Below are positions 1-7,844 of a DNA stretch of 64,000 nucleotides, piece by piece. Made by a program: the position numbers and the translations under genes. Numbering within the stretch: the first letter of the stretch is position 1; every line of letters begins with the position of its first letter. The stretch covers positions 1,302,001 through 1,366,000 of the forward strand of contig JAIXUN010000002.1 in the NCBI GenBank assembly GCA_027483535.1, read 5' to 3'. The stretch comes from a bacterium. Its GTDB lineage: Bacteria > Armatimonadota > Fimbriimonadia > Fimbriimonadales > Fimbriimonadaceae. The notes beneath the pieces were generated by a model that saw only the letters and a program-made list of their open reading frames with translations, made no database searches and had not been told where the DNA came from.

Positions 1-1
1 A

Positions 2-94
2 GCAGGCAAGTATAAGCTCATCATCGACGTGGATGGAGTCACTTCGGAAACGACGATCGAAGTGCTAGAACCAACCGCGCCGATCGGCTACTAA
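2..94 (+). CDS. C-terminal end of an unidentified protein (cut by window edge)
   Basis: An open frame enters from the left edge and ends at TAA 92-94, encoding about 30 residues that include GKYKLIIDVDG and end EPTAPIGY. The pattern Gly-x-Tyr-x-(hydrophobic)-x-Val-Asp-Gly resembles the last beta strands of a BNR/VPS10-type sialidase-like repeat protein, where a Gly-Thr-Tyr...Val-x-Gly segment is common, but the piece is too short to name. A strong terminator follows 12 bases after the stop, which supports this being a real gene end. Confidence 0.5.
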   Translation, partial: AGKYKLIIDVDGVTSETTIEVLEPTAPIGY

Positions 95-106
95 CCGAAC
101 CATAAG

Positions 107-156
107 ATCCCTCTGATCTGGAGAATGTTGAATTCTCTGGATTAGGGGGATTTTTT
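107..156 (+). terminator. Rho-independent terminator of the truncated left-edge gene
   Basis: A 20-base-pair stem (107-126 with 132-151) closes a 5-base loop and runs straight into six T residues. Four of the pairs are G-U wobbles and none is mismatched. It separates the left-edge gene from the aldo/keto reductase. Confidence 0.85.
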
Positions 157-200
157 GATTTTTCCCGCCTTATCGAGCGTAGACTCGGGACGAGGGAACC

Positions 201-1184
201 ATGCATTACACCCACCTTGGCCGAACCGGATTATTAGTCAGTCGCCTCTGTTTGGGCACCATGAATTTTGGTGTCGATACTTCGAAAGAGGACGCGTTCC
301 GAATCATGGACCGTGCCCTCGAACTGGGCATCAACTTCTTTGACACCGCCGACATCTACGGCTGGAAACTGGGCGAGGGCATCACCGAGAACATTATCGG
401 TGAGTGGTTCGCTCTAGGCGGGGAGCGGCGTGAGCTGGTGGTGCTGGCGACCAAGCTTTACAACCCCATGGGCAGCGGACTGCAAGAGAAGTGGCCCAAC
501 ACGGAGAAGGTAAGCGCTCTCCACATTCGAAGAGCATGCGATGCGAGTCTCAAGCGCATGCAGACGGATTACATCGATCTATATCAGATGCACCATATCT
601 ACCGGGACGCTCCTTGGGATGAGGTTTGGGAAGCGTTTGAAGTGTTGCGCCACCAGGGGAAAATTCTTTACGCGGGTAGCTCCAACTTCGCGGCTTGGAA
701 CATCGTTCAGGCGAACGAAACCGCCAAGCGACGCAACTATCTTGGCCTTGTTTCTGAGCAGAGCAAGTATTCGCTCATTCAACGCGAAATCGAACTCGAA
801 GTGGCTCCGGCTTGCGAAGCATACGGCGTTGGAATCATTCCTTGGTCCCCGCTCGGAAGTGGCGTCCTGGGCGGCGTCATGAAGACCGAAGGCGGCGTTC
901 GAAGGCGCGGCGACTGGACGAAGAGCATTCTCGAAAAGCAGGGCGACCAGCTTCTGGCATGGGAGAATCTTTGCGAAGAGATTGGCGAACAACCCGCCGA
1001 TGTTGCTCTGGCTTGGACTCTAAGCAAGTCGTACGTGACGGGCCCGATCATTGGTCCAAGAACCATCGAACAACTGGAAGGTTCGATGCGTGCTCTGGAG
1101 ATCAACATCGATGCCGAGCTAAACGAGAAGATTGACGCCATCTTCCCGCCGTTCAAGACGGCTCCCGAGCACTACGCCTGGTAA
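201..1184 (+). CDS. Aldo/keto reductase, voltage-gated K+ channel beta-subunit-like
   Basis: A 327-residue NADPH-dependent oxidoreductase of the aldo/keto reductase superfamily. It should be a cytoplasmic TIM barrel reducing aldehydes or ketones; the substrate cannot be told. The catalytic tetrad is readable: Asp48 and Tyr53 in FFDTADIYG, Lys85 in LATKL and His131 in LYQMHH. Near the C-terminus PIIGPRTIEQLE is the usual phosphate-binding loop of the cofactor site. The start is ATG 201 preceded by GAGGG; length is normal for the family (310-340). It stands alone between a terminator upstream and a convergent lipoprotein gene downstream. The family is certain, the substrate unknown. Confidence 0.9.
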   Translation: MHYTHLGRTGLLVSRLCLGTMNFGVDTSKEDAFRIMDRALELGINFFDTADIYGWKLGEGITENIIGEWFALGGERRELVVLATKLYNPMGSGLQEKWPNTEKVSALHIRRACDASLKRMQTDYIDLYQMHHIYRDAPWDEVWEAFEVLRHQGKILYAGSSNFAAWNIVQANETAKRRNYLGLVSEQSKYSLIQREIELEVAPACEAYGVGIIPWSPLGSGVLGGVMKTEGGVRRRGDWTKSILEKQGDQLLAWENLCEEIGEQPADVALAWTLSKSYVTGPIIGPRTIEQLEGSMRALEINIDAELNEKIDAIFPPFKTAPEHYAW

Positions 1185-1190
1185 ATCAAA

Positions 1191-1221
1191 AAAGCCCCCG
1201 CGTATAGAACGCGGGGGCTTT
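1191..1221 (-). terminator. Rho-independent terminator, probably bidirectional
   Basis: A 12-base-pair perfect stem (1191-1202 with 1210-1221) has a 7-base loop. On the minus strand it ends in TTTTTT, which suits the lipoprotein gene ending at 1240. On the plus strand the T tract is only three long, so it may also serve the aldo/keto reductase less efficiently. Confidence 0.8.
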
Positions 1222-1239
1222 CAAGTGAGGACAGATTTT

Positions 1240-1683
1240 TTACGCCTTGACGCGAGTGAACTTCGTGTCGCCTTTGGCGCCCTTCTGGACCATCGTATCT
1301 GCGCCCTCAAAAGAGATTCCTTGAACGCCGGACATTTTGCCTGCGAGGTCTTCTTTCTTCAGCTGAGCTTCGACCAGCGGACGAGCCATTGCCGGAAGCT
1401 TGGAAGTGTCGACATCGACCTTTGCAAACTTGTGCTCAAGCTTCGTACCGTCGAAGGTGTACGTTCCGGTCGCCGTCATCTTCAGAGCAATCGGCTTCTG
1501 CATGTCGAGGATCGCCGTCACATTCGAACCTGCGTACTCGACAACGAACTTAGCTTCGGATCCCGCAGGGAGACCTTCTACGTTCGCCGCGCTGGATTCC
1601 CATTTTCCTTCAACCGACGGCTTAGAGCAGCCGACTAAACCGACCGCAGAAACAACAAAGAAGACAACCGCGAGCTTTCGCAT
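1240..1683 (-). CDS. Small secreted lipoprotein (paralogue of the next gene)
   Basis: A 147-residue protein with a lipoprotein signal: MRKLAVVFFVVSAVGLVGC, lipobox LVGC, so the mature protein starts at Cys19 and is lipid-anchored. The mature part begins SKPSVEGKWE and carries a GTYTFDG beta-strand motif; it looks like a small all-beta domain. I do not recognise a named family. It is clearly homologous to the gene at 1778-2218 over the whole length, and both end in TRVKA/TRVKG, so this is a tandem duplication. The start at 1683 is chosen because it gives a clean signal peptide and sits 6 bases after a TATAGT box. An in-frame codon at 1704 would add seven residues. Confidence 0.75.
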   Translation of the reverse strand: MRKLAVVFFVVSAVGLVGCSKPSVEGKWESSAANVEGLPAGSEAKFVVEYAGSNVTAILDMQKPIALKMTATGTYTFDGTKLEHKFAKVDVDTSKLPAMARPLVEAQLKKEDLAGKMSGVQGISFEGADTMVQKGAKGDTKFTRVKA

Positions 1684-1689
1684 ACGGTC

Positions 1690-1695
1690 ACTATA
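1690..1695 (-). promoter_or_regulatory. -10 hexamer for a leaderless-type start
   Basis: TATAGT lies 6 bases upstream of the ATG at 1683, so transcription would start at or next to the start codon. The same arrangement, with near-identical flanking bases, precedes the paralogue at 2218. Confidence 0.5.
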
Positions 1696-1777
1696 CAAGG
1701 TCACTGTAGAGGTCGGTTCGTGATTGCCGTCACAAATCGTGCTGGAATCTGATCCTAGATCGCCGATGGCTATAGCC

Positions 1778-2218
1778 TTAGCCCTTTACGCGGGTGAATT
1801 TTTGCGTGACCGATTTATCCTTCTGGATCATCGTATCGCCCTCAAAGGTCACCTCGTTCGAGGTCGACATTTGCTTTGCCATGACATCGGACTTTAACTG
1901 GCCTTCCAGCATTGGCCGAACCGCAGCCGGAACCTTTGACATGTCGGTCTCGACCTTGGTGAACTTGTGGGTCACCACTTTGCCATCGAAAGTGTAAGTC
2001 CCCGTGGCGGTCACCTTTATGGCAATCGGCTGCTTCATGTCCATCACGACCGTCACGTTCGAACCAGCGTAATCGGCCGTTAGATTCATCTGGGCCGAAG
2101 GAGGCAAGCCTTGCATGGTTGCACCCACCGATTCCCATTTGCCTTCTACAGATGGTTTGGAGCAGCCGATAAGGCCGATCGCAGAGACGACAAACAGTGC
2201 AACGCCGAGCTTACGCAT
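1778..2218 (-). CDS. Small secreted lipoprotein (paralogue of the previous gene)
   Basis: A 146-residue lipoprotein with signal MRKLGVALFVVSAIGLIGC (lipobox LIGC) and mature start SKPSVEGKWE, identical to its neighbour at that point. Shared motifs are YAGSNVT, GTYTFDG and a C-terminal KFTRVKG. The family is unknown; a small beta-rich domain is likely. The start at 2218 gives the signal peptide and lies 6 bases after TATATT; the longer frame from 2233 would add five unlikely residues. No terminator separates the two copies, but each has its own promoter-like box, so independent expression is possible. Confidence 0.75.
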   Translation of the reverse strand: MRKLGVALFVVSAIGLIGCSKPSVEGKWESVGATMQGLPPSAQMNLTADYAGSNVTVVMDMKQPIAIKVTATGTYTFDGKVVTHKFTKVETDMSKVPAAVRPMLEGQLKSDVMAKQMSTSNEVTFEGDTMIQKDKSVTQKFTRVKG

Positions 2219-2224
2219 ACGATC

Positions 2225-2230
2225 AATATA
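2225..2230 (-). promoter_or_regulatory. -10 hexamer for a leaderless-type start
   Basis: TATATT is followed by six bases and then the ATG at 2218. This is the duplicate of the element at 1690-1695. Confidence 0.5.
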
Positions 2231-2316
2231 CAAGACGGTCCTGTGCGGGGTTTCGAAAATGCTTCCCGAAATCGGACCGTATACGCCTTCAGGCCGCTAA
2301 AGACCATCACGTCTGG

Positions 2317-3330
2317 CTACCGCTTGATTCGAGCCAGGTACCCAGCTTCGCGCCCACCGAAGTGGCCGAAACCGGTGAGAAACCATTCGCTAGAGGTGGC
2401 AGCGACGGAAGTGACTGATTCCAGAGACCATCCGCTAACGGAGACCCCTTTGGCTTTCAGCCATTCAGACAAAAGCCGGCCCTCGAACCCCTTCGGCGTC
2501 TTCACCCAGGCCATCGCGCGCTCTCCGACCGATCCCCCGATCAGGGAACCGTCGCGAGAAATACTCTTCGCCAGAACGGCCTCGCTAACCAAGGTTTTCT
2601 GTGGATTCGGGAGCAGAGTTGGATTGCTACCAAGCCAGACAACCGCTCGGGTTTGCTTACTGTTGTGGGCGAGACCCACCGTGATTGTGCCAGTAGCGTC
2701 AATGCCGTGCGCCGCACCCTCTTTCATTCCTTTCGGGAGCTTGAGAAGTGTGGTCTTCTTGAGTGTGCCTACAAACGGCATGGTTTCCACGCCATCGGAG
2801 GCGATCCCGCACACGGTTTGCCCTTTGCCGTCGATACCCGTGGGCATGAGGCGCTCGTAAAGATCCACGGGCGGTAGGAAACTTGGTTTTTGGCCGGGAG
2901 TCCAAAGAAAGGCTTGAGTCTCTTCCGCACCTTCTGCGTAGCCCGTCACAACTAAGCCGTTGTCCGACACCCCATAGGCAAAGGAATCTTCAACGCCTTC
3001 CAGTTTGGGGAAGAGGGTTAGTTTTCCAGCCGAGAAAGCATAGGCGCGACCTGCTCGACCGACAATGACCTTTCCGCCCTGCGACACCGCTTGAGTGTAA
3101 ACATCGTCGACGGTGGTGGAAGGTCGAAAGCGCGTGATGTTACCGGAGCGGAACACGAACGGATTTCCGGGGGCAAACTGTCCAACAATGGTGCCGCCGT
3201 CGGGGGAGATCGCGTACGGGTGCGGCGCGGGGAGTCCGCCAGATCGAGGGATCACGGTTATGCTTCCTCCCTTGCCGTTGTCGATCATCGTGGATGCCGC
3301 AACAAGTAGGGAAGTGAGGACCGCACTCAT
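2317..3330 (-). CDS. Secreted HAF-repeat (propeller-like) protein
   Basis: A 337-residue protein with an N-terminal signal (MSAVLTSLLVAASTMI). Short repeats of about 40-50 residues follow, each with a Gly-hydrophobic-Ser/Asp-x-x-Gly turn: YAISPDGGTIVGQF, YGVSDNGLVVTGYA, TGIDGKGQTVCGIA, HGIDATGTITVGLA and KSISRDGSLIGGSV. This is the pattern of the HAF family of extracellular repeats, which probably form a beta-propeller. A PEP-CTERM anchor, seen in many HAF proteins, is absent. The function is unknown. ATG 3330 is preferred; a TTG at 3339 is in frame. A GATAAT box lies 8 bases before 3330. Confidence 0.7.
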   Translation of the reverse strand: MSAVLTSLLVAASTMIDNGKGGSITVIPRSGGLPAPHPYAISPDGGTIVGQFAPGNPFVFRSGNITRFRPSTTVDDVYTQAVSQGGKVIVGRAGRAYAFSAGKLTLFPKLEGVEDSFAYGVSDNGLVVTGYAEGAEETQAFLWTPGQKPSFLPPVDLYERLMPTGIDGKGQTVCGIASDGVETMPFVGTLKKTTLLKLPKGMKEGAAHGIDATGTITVGLAHNSKQTRAVVWLGSNPTLLPNPQKTLVSEAVLAKSISRDGSLIGGSVGERAMAWVKTPKGFEGRLLSEWLKAKGVSVSGWSLESVTSVAATSSEWFLTGFGHFGGREAGYLARIKR

Positions 3331-3338
3331 GAGCTTCA

Positions 3339-3344
3339 ATTATC
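3339..3344 (-). promoter_or_regulatory. -10-like box before the HAF-repeat gene
   Basis: GATAAT lies 8 bases before the ATG at 3330, a near-leaderless spacing. If the TTG at 3339 were the true start, this box would overlap it, which argues for 3330. Confidence 0.35.
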
Positions 3345-3368
3345 GGTCTGAGGAAGAGCAGGACGCAC

Positions 3369-3403
3369 AAAAAAATCCCCGAAGCGGCACCGCTTCGGGG
3401 ATT
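3369..3403 (-). terminator. Rho-independent terminator of the oligopeptidase gene
   Basis: A 14-base-pair stem (3374-3387 with 3390-3403) is followed on the minus strand by a run of T residues. It lies 13 bases past the stop of the peptidase gene at 3416. Confidence 0.85.
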
Positions 3404-3415
3404 CATGAGGAGAAT

Positions 3416-5539
3416 TTACTGCCGTGCGAGATTCAGGCTGCTCAGCACGAATGTGTACATTTCGGCGACTTCCTTATATCGCTCGTAGCGACCAGAAGCT
3501 CCGCCATGACCTGCATCCATGTTGCATCGCAGGAGCAACGCATTGGAGTCGGTCTTGTTAGCGCGCATCTTGGCCACGTACTTCGCAGGCTCCCAGTACA
3601 TCACCTGCGAGTCGTTGATCGACGTGTTAACCAAGATGTCGGGATAGACCTTGGGCACGATGTTGTCGTAGGGCGAATATTTGATCATCCAGTCGTACTG
3701 CGATTTGACCTTTGGATTGCCCCATTCGACGAACTCGCCCACGGTGAGCGGAAGAGTCTCGTCGAGCATCGTATTGATGACGTCAACGAACGGTACGTCC
3801 AAAATGGCCGCCTTGCAGAGGGTTGGTCGTAAGTTGACCACCGCTCCGATGAGCAAACCTCCGGCGCTGCCACCGTTGATAGCCATTCGGCTCGGCGAGG
3901 TGTAGCCCTTCTTTACCAAGTAGTCGGCACAGTCGATGAAGTCCGTGAAGGTGTTCATCTTCTTGCCCATCTTTCCGTCTTCGTACCACGGCAGTCCGAA
4001 CTCACCGCCGCCACGAATGTGAGCAATCGCAAAGATAAAGCCTCGGTCAAGAAGGCTCAATCGCGAAACGGAGAAGTACGGATCGCTCGGAGCCCCGTAA
4101 CTGCCGTAGGCGTAAAGCATGAGGGGCGTTTTGTTCGAAGGGACGGTCGACTTCTTCCTGACCAACGAGATTGGGACCCGCGTCTTGCCGTCTCGTGCCG
4201 TTGCCCAAACAACGGACGAAACGTAATCCGATGGCTTGTAACCGCCAAGGACAGGTGCCCTCTTGAGCAGCTTCGACTTTCCAGATTTCACCTCGTACTC
4301 GTAAGTGGATTCGGGCAGTCGAAGAGAAGTGAACTCGTACCGAATCGTTTTGGTGTCGTACTCGGGGTTTGCGCCAAGGCTGATCGTGCCTGGTGAGTCC
4401 TCCGTCTTGAGAGGTGTGAGCTTGCCCGTTTTGTAGTCTCGAAGAGCAAGTTGGGTGAAACCACCTTCGCGCTGAGAAACCACCATGAAGTCTTTGAAGC
4501 AAGCAACGCCCGAAAGAACCGACATCGGACGGTGAGGGATCACCTCCTTCCAATTGGAAGCGCCGGGTCGAGAGATCGGTGCCCGAACAAGCCGGAAGTT
4601 CGCTCCCTTGTCGTTGGTGCTGATGAAGAACTCGTTCTTATAAGCGTCGACTTGCAGCTTCGACTTGGTTCCGCGTTTCGCAATGAGCGTCGGGGATCCT
4701 GTCGGCCGATCGAGCGGGAGGTAGTGAACCTCGTTCGTGTCTTTCGAACCGATATCGATGAAGAGGAAGCGGTCGTCGTTAGACTTCCCGATGGAAGTCC
4801 AAAACAGCTCGTCTTTCTCTTCCACCACCAGCTTAGGCTTGGATTTGGAACCGACGGTGTAGCGCCAAACTTTGTCCCAACGCTTCGCCTTATCTTCGGT
4901 GACAAAGAAAATGGTTTTGGAGTCGCTCGCCCAGACCAACTGGTTCGCCTTTCCAATCTCGTCGGAAAGGATTTTTCCAGTTTGAAGATCCTTGATCTTG
5001 ACGTAGTACTCCCGGAATCCGGTGTAGTCGGTGGAGTAAGCCAGGTACCGCGAGTTCGGAGAAACTTCCGTTGCTCCCAGGCTGAAGAACTTCTTGCCCT
5101 TTGCAAGAGCGTTCCCGTCCACGATCACTTCTTCTTTCCCTTGCAGAGACCCCTTCTTTCGACAAATGAGCGGATACTCCTTGCCCTTTTCAAACCGCGA
5201 ATAGTAATAGTAGCCCTTGCTGAGATACGGGACGTCTGAATCGTCTTCCTTGATCCGACCGATGATCTCTTTGTAAAGAGACTCCTTTAGATCAGAGAAC
5301 GGGCTCAGAATCGCGTCCGTGTAGGCGTTTTCGGCGTTAAGGTGGGCGATGGTCTCTTTAGAAGACTTGGTTCGAATCCAATGATAGGGATCGTTTCGCT
5401 TTTGCCCATGCAGAGTGGTGATGTGATCCACCTTCTTGGCAATGGGAGCGTCCGCGATCGTTCCATCGAGCTGACCCGAAGCGAAGGTCGCTAGCGAGCA
5501 GATCGCGAGGATCGTCGCCGGAAAGTTGAATTTAGACAT
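3416..5539 (-). CDS. S9 prolyl-oligopeptidase-family peptidase, oligopeptidase B-like, secreted
   Basis: A 707-residue serine peptidase with an N-terminal seven-bladed propeller region and a C-terminal alpha/beta-hydrolase domain. The nucleophile is Ser558 in NGGSAGGLLIG; the catalytic Asp is in SINDSQVMYWEPAKY and the His in DAGHGGASGRYER. The segment DVPFVDVINTMLDETLPLT and EWGNP are hallmarks of oligopeptidase B, which cuts short peptides after Arg/Lys. Unlike cytoplasmic PtrB it has a signal peptide (MSKFNFPATILAICSLATFASGQ, with SGQ a likely cleavage region), so it should act in the periplasm or outside. Start 5539 is chosen for the signal peptide; an in-frame GTG at 5551 exists. Specificity is inferred from the family. 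Confidence 0.9.
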   Translation of the reverse strand: MSKFNFPATILAICSLATFASGQLDGTIADAPIAKKVDHITTLHGQKRNDPYHWIRTKSSKETIAHLNAENAYTDAILSPFSDLKESLYKEIIGRIKEDDSDVPYLSKGYYYYSRFEKGKEYPLICRKKGSLQGKEEVIVDGNALAKGKKFFSLGATEVSPNSRYLAYSTDYTGFREYYVKIKDLQTGKILSDEIGKANQLVWASDSKTIFFVTEDKAKRWDKVWRYTVGSKSKPKLVVEEKDELFWTSIGKSNDDRFLFIDIGSKDTNEVHYLPLDRPTGSPTLIAKRGTKSKLQVDAYKNEFFISTNDKGANFRLVRAPISRPGASNWKEVIPHRPMSVLSGVACFKDFMVVSQREGGFTQLALRDYKTGKLTPLKTEDSPGTISLGANPEYDTKTIRYEFTSLRLPESTYEYEVKSGKSKLLKRAPVLGGYKPSDYVSSVVWATARDGKTRVPISLVRKKSTVPSNKTPLMLYAYGSYGAPSDPYFSVSRLSLLDRGFIFAIAHIRGGGEFGLPWYEDGKMGKKMNTFTDFIDCADYLVKKGYTSPSRMAINGGSAGGLLIGAVVNLRPTLCKAAILDVPFVDVINTMLDETLPLTVGEFVEWGNPKVKSQYDWMIKYSPYDNIVPKVYPDILVNTSINDSQVMYWEPAKYVAKMRANKTDSNALLLRCNMDAGHGGASGRYERYKEVAEMYTFVLSSLNLARQ

Positions 5540-5610
5540 ACTGGAATCCACAGTTTAGACGGTGTTCGACGGTTCTATAAGAGCCCGCCGACCGGTATCT
5601 TCAAATCCTA

Positions 5611-6300
5611 TTGAACACTCTTCCGTCAGCGCTGATTACCACTTTGGCCCAATGGGAGGTTCCCTGCGAACCCGATGTTTTGGAGCGCTGGTTTGAGTAC
5701 GAGCGAGAACTGTATAGGGTTAACGAAACCACCAACCTAACCCGAGTGCCGCAAAGCGAAGCGTGGGCAAGGCACTTGCTGGACTCGCTGACTCTGCTGC
5801 CGCTGATTCCTGAAGGCGCGGAGGTACTGGATCTTGGCACCGGCCCCGGATTGCCGGGCTTTGCGATCGCCCTGTTTCGACCCGATCTGAAAGTGACCTG
5901 TGTTGACTCAGCAGGGAAGATGATCGGGTTTCTCAAAGAACAGGTCTTGCCCAACCTGACTGCGCACCAAATCCGGATCGAAGAGTGGGACAGTAGGGAG
6001 GAGTTCGACTTCGTCACGGGTCGCGCCCTTGCGCCTCTTCCGGTTCAATTGGAGCTTAGCGCGCACCTTTGCCGAAAAGGCGGGCTGGTCGTGCCCCTTC
6101 GAACCCCTAACGATGATCTCTGGAACGATGCCTTCGCTCAACTTGGAATCACGCTGCGAGAAACTCGAACCGTGCCCGTTCCCAGTGGAGACGGAGAAGA
6201 GATTTTGCGCGTGCTTCCCGTCTACGCAAAGATAAAATCGACACCCGCGAAGTTTCCGCGAACTTGGGTGCAAATGAAGTCTAAGCCCCTTGGCGGGTAG
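5611..6300 (+). CDS. rsmG: 16S rRNA (guanine527-N7)-methyltransferase RsmG
   Basis: A 229-residue SAM-dependent methyltransferase that modifies G527 of 16S rRNA in the 530 loop; loss gives low-level streptomycin resistance in other bacteria. Seen here: N-terminal NETTNLTRV, the HLLDSLTLLP segment, the SAM-binding loop VLDLGTGPGLPGFAIA, VDSAGKMIGFLKE, FDFVTGRALAPL and the C-terminal KFPRTW/KPLGG. The start is TTG 5611, which gives the family N-terminus; no good Shine-Dalgarno is visible. It is not next to the cell-division genes gidA/parAB as in many bacteria; the Pup-ligase homologue follows 46 bases downstream and may be co-transcribed. Confidence 0.93.
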   Translation: MNTLPSALITTLAQWEVPCEPDVLERWFEYERELYRVNETTNLTRVPQSEAWARHLLDSLTLLPLIPEGAEVLDLGTGPGLPGFAIALFRPDLKVTCVDSAGKMIGFLKEQVLPNLTAHQIRIEEWDSREEFDFVTGRALAPLPVQLELSAHLCRKGGLVVPLRTPNDDLWNDAFAQLGITLRETRTVPVPSGDGEEILRVLPVYAKIKSTPAKFPRTWVQMKSKPLGG

Positions 6301-6346
6301 CCAAATGCGGTTCAAAAACGTCTAAACGGCGTAGATAGGAACATTC

Positions 6347-7825
6347 ATGCAAAAGCCCCACGAGCGGATCTTTGGAGTCGAGACGGAATTCGGCTGCCTA
6401 GTAGCTGATGAGACGCTTGGAAATCCGGCCGGGGCGGTTGAGGCGATCAAAGACTACGCGTTTTACGACATGAAGGTCGGAGCGCTGGATCTGCACTCTC
6501 GCGATGAAGTCTTTGAGCCTGCAGAATCGGGTGGGTTCCTCATCAATGGCGCCCGGCTTTACATCGATGCGGTCGGGTCTCACTTGGAGTACGCCACCGC
6601 CGAGTGTCGGTCGATCAAGGACCTGATCGCAAACGATCGAGCGGGACACAAACTCATCGTACGTGCGCTACGCGAACTGGGCCTCGACGATTCGATCAGC
6701 GTCTACAACAACTCGGTGGACCACTTCGGTGGACACACCTTTGGCTGTCACGAGAACTATCTGGTGAAGGCAGATGAAGAGTTGCTTGGGGGGCGAATCG
6801 ACCTCCTTTATCCGTTCCTTGTGACCCGGCAAATCTTCGCCGGAGTTGGGCGAGTCGGGGGCCATGTCCTCGTCTCCGGATTCCGACCTTCCTATCAGGA
6901 GATGGTTGAGAACCCCATCGACTACATCTGGGTGAGCAACGTTTACAGCGTGATCCCCGATCCCGACGTCAAGTTTCAGCTTTCCCAAAGGGCCGACCAC
7001 ATTCTGAAAACTGTCGCCTCAAGGGTGCGATTCAATCGGGCGCTCATCAATCCCAAGTGGGAGACTTTCTATTCCTACAATGGAATGACCCGCTTCCACG
7101 TGCTGTTCGGAGAGAGCAATCAAAACGAATACGCCTACGCGTTGAAGGTGGGCACCACCCGGCTTGCAATTAGAACTTGTGAAGACGGGATCGCGCCATA
7201 CGACGTTCAGCTCTCTTCGCCGCTCATCGCAATGCGACAGATTTCGCGCGACGAGAGCTATCGCTGGCTCTCCGAGCGTTTGATGGGCGGCACGATCTCT
7301 GCCATTGATGTTCAACGCGCTTACTTAGAGGTGGCTCAGGTTTACCGAGGCGAATCGGAGGAAACCGATTGGGTCCTTAACGAGTGGGAGGCCACCTTGA
7401 ACGGTCTGGAGAAAGACCCGATGGAGATGGGCGATCGTTTGGACTGGGTCGCCAAGAAGAAGATTGTCGAGAGCTACATGGAGTCGGAAAAGTTGGATTG
7501 GTCGGATGACGCTCTCCACTCCGTCGATCTCGAGTATCACAACATCAACCCGGAGCTCTCCCTCTATGGTGCCTGGTGCGAGATGCACCCGGTTCGCAAG
7601 ATGGTTTCGGAGCTCGATGTGACCATGGCGGTCACCGACCCCCCAGAGGACACTCGTGCAAAGGGCCGAGCCAAGCTGATCGAGAAAATTCTCGCAAGGA
7701 AGCGCCCCGGACAGTACGCCATCGACTGGAACGGTGTGCAGTACGACAAGGCACGCTATGTCGAAATGAACGACCCGTTCGAAACCTACGAGAAGGTTCA
7801 GGATCAGTGGGGCAACGAAATCTGA
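6347..7825 (+). CDS. Pup--protein ligase / Pup deamidase family protein (PafA/Dop-like)
   Basis: A 492-residue member of the carboxylate-amine-ligase-fold family of PafA and Dop, which join or remove the small modifier Pup on lysines of target proteins. The ATP/Mg site is seen at Glu12 and Glu14 in IFGVETEFG. The catalytic Asp is Asp74 in NGARLYIDAVGSHLEYATAE. NNSVDHFGGHTFGCHENYL and YPFLVTRQIFAGVG follow, as in PafA. The central LKVGTTRLAI and late DLEYHNI and AVTDPPEDTRA also match the family. The spacing from the first Glu to the catalytic Asp has no long Dop-loop, and the VGSH context favours the ligase PafA over Dop. No Pup, UBact, proteasome subunit or Mpa ATPase gene lies in the window. 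Confidence 0.88.
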   Translation: MQKPHERIFGVETEFGCLVADETLGNPAGAVEAIKDYAFYDMKVGALDLHSRDEVFEPAESGGFLINGARLYIDAVGSHLEYATAECRSIKDLIANDRAGHKLIVRALRELGLDDSISVYNNSVDHFGGHTFGCHENYLVKADEELLGGRIDLLYPFLVTRQIFAGVGRVGGHVLVSGFRPSYQEMVENPIDYIWVSNVYSVIPDPDVKFQLSQRADHILKTVASRVRFNRALINPKWETFYSYNGMTRFHVLFGESNQNEYAYALKVGTTRLAIRTCEDGIAPYDVQLSSPLIAMRQISRDESYRWLSERLMGGTISAIDVQRAYLEVAQVYRGESEETDWVLNEWEATLNGLEKDPMEMGDRLDWVAKKKIVESYMESEKLDWSDDALHSVDLEYHNINPELSLYGAWCEMHPVRKMVSELDVTMAVTDPPEDTRAKGRAKLIEKILARKRPGQYAIDWNGVQYDKARYVEMNDPFETYEKVQDQWGNEI

Positions 7826-7844
7826 TCGCTCAACAAGCGATCAG
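7822..7844. terminator. Hairpin shared by two convergent gene ends
   Basis: A perfect 9-base-pair stem (7822-7830 with 7836-7844) has a 5-base loop. It contains the stop codon of the PafA/Dop-like gene in one arm and overlaps the stop of ispH in the other. There is no long T tract, so it may be an mRNA 3'-end stabiliser or a weak bidirectional terminator. Confidence 0.5.

Noticed and set aside
2111-2860. Plus-strand open frame of 249 codons across the lipoprotein and HAF genes
   Set aside because: It spans two unrelated minus-strand genes and their promoter, has no start signal and no domain.
6301-6346. Looked for a Pup/UBact-like small gene next to the PafA/Dop-like gene
   Set aside because: The gap to rsmG is only 46 bases and the gap after it is a hairpin shared with ispH; no small frame ending in Gly-Glu or Gly-Gln is present.
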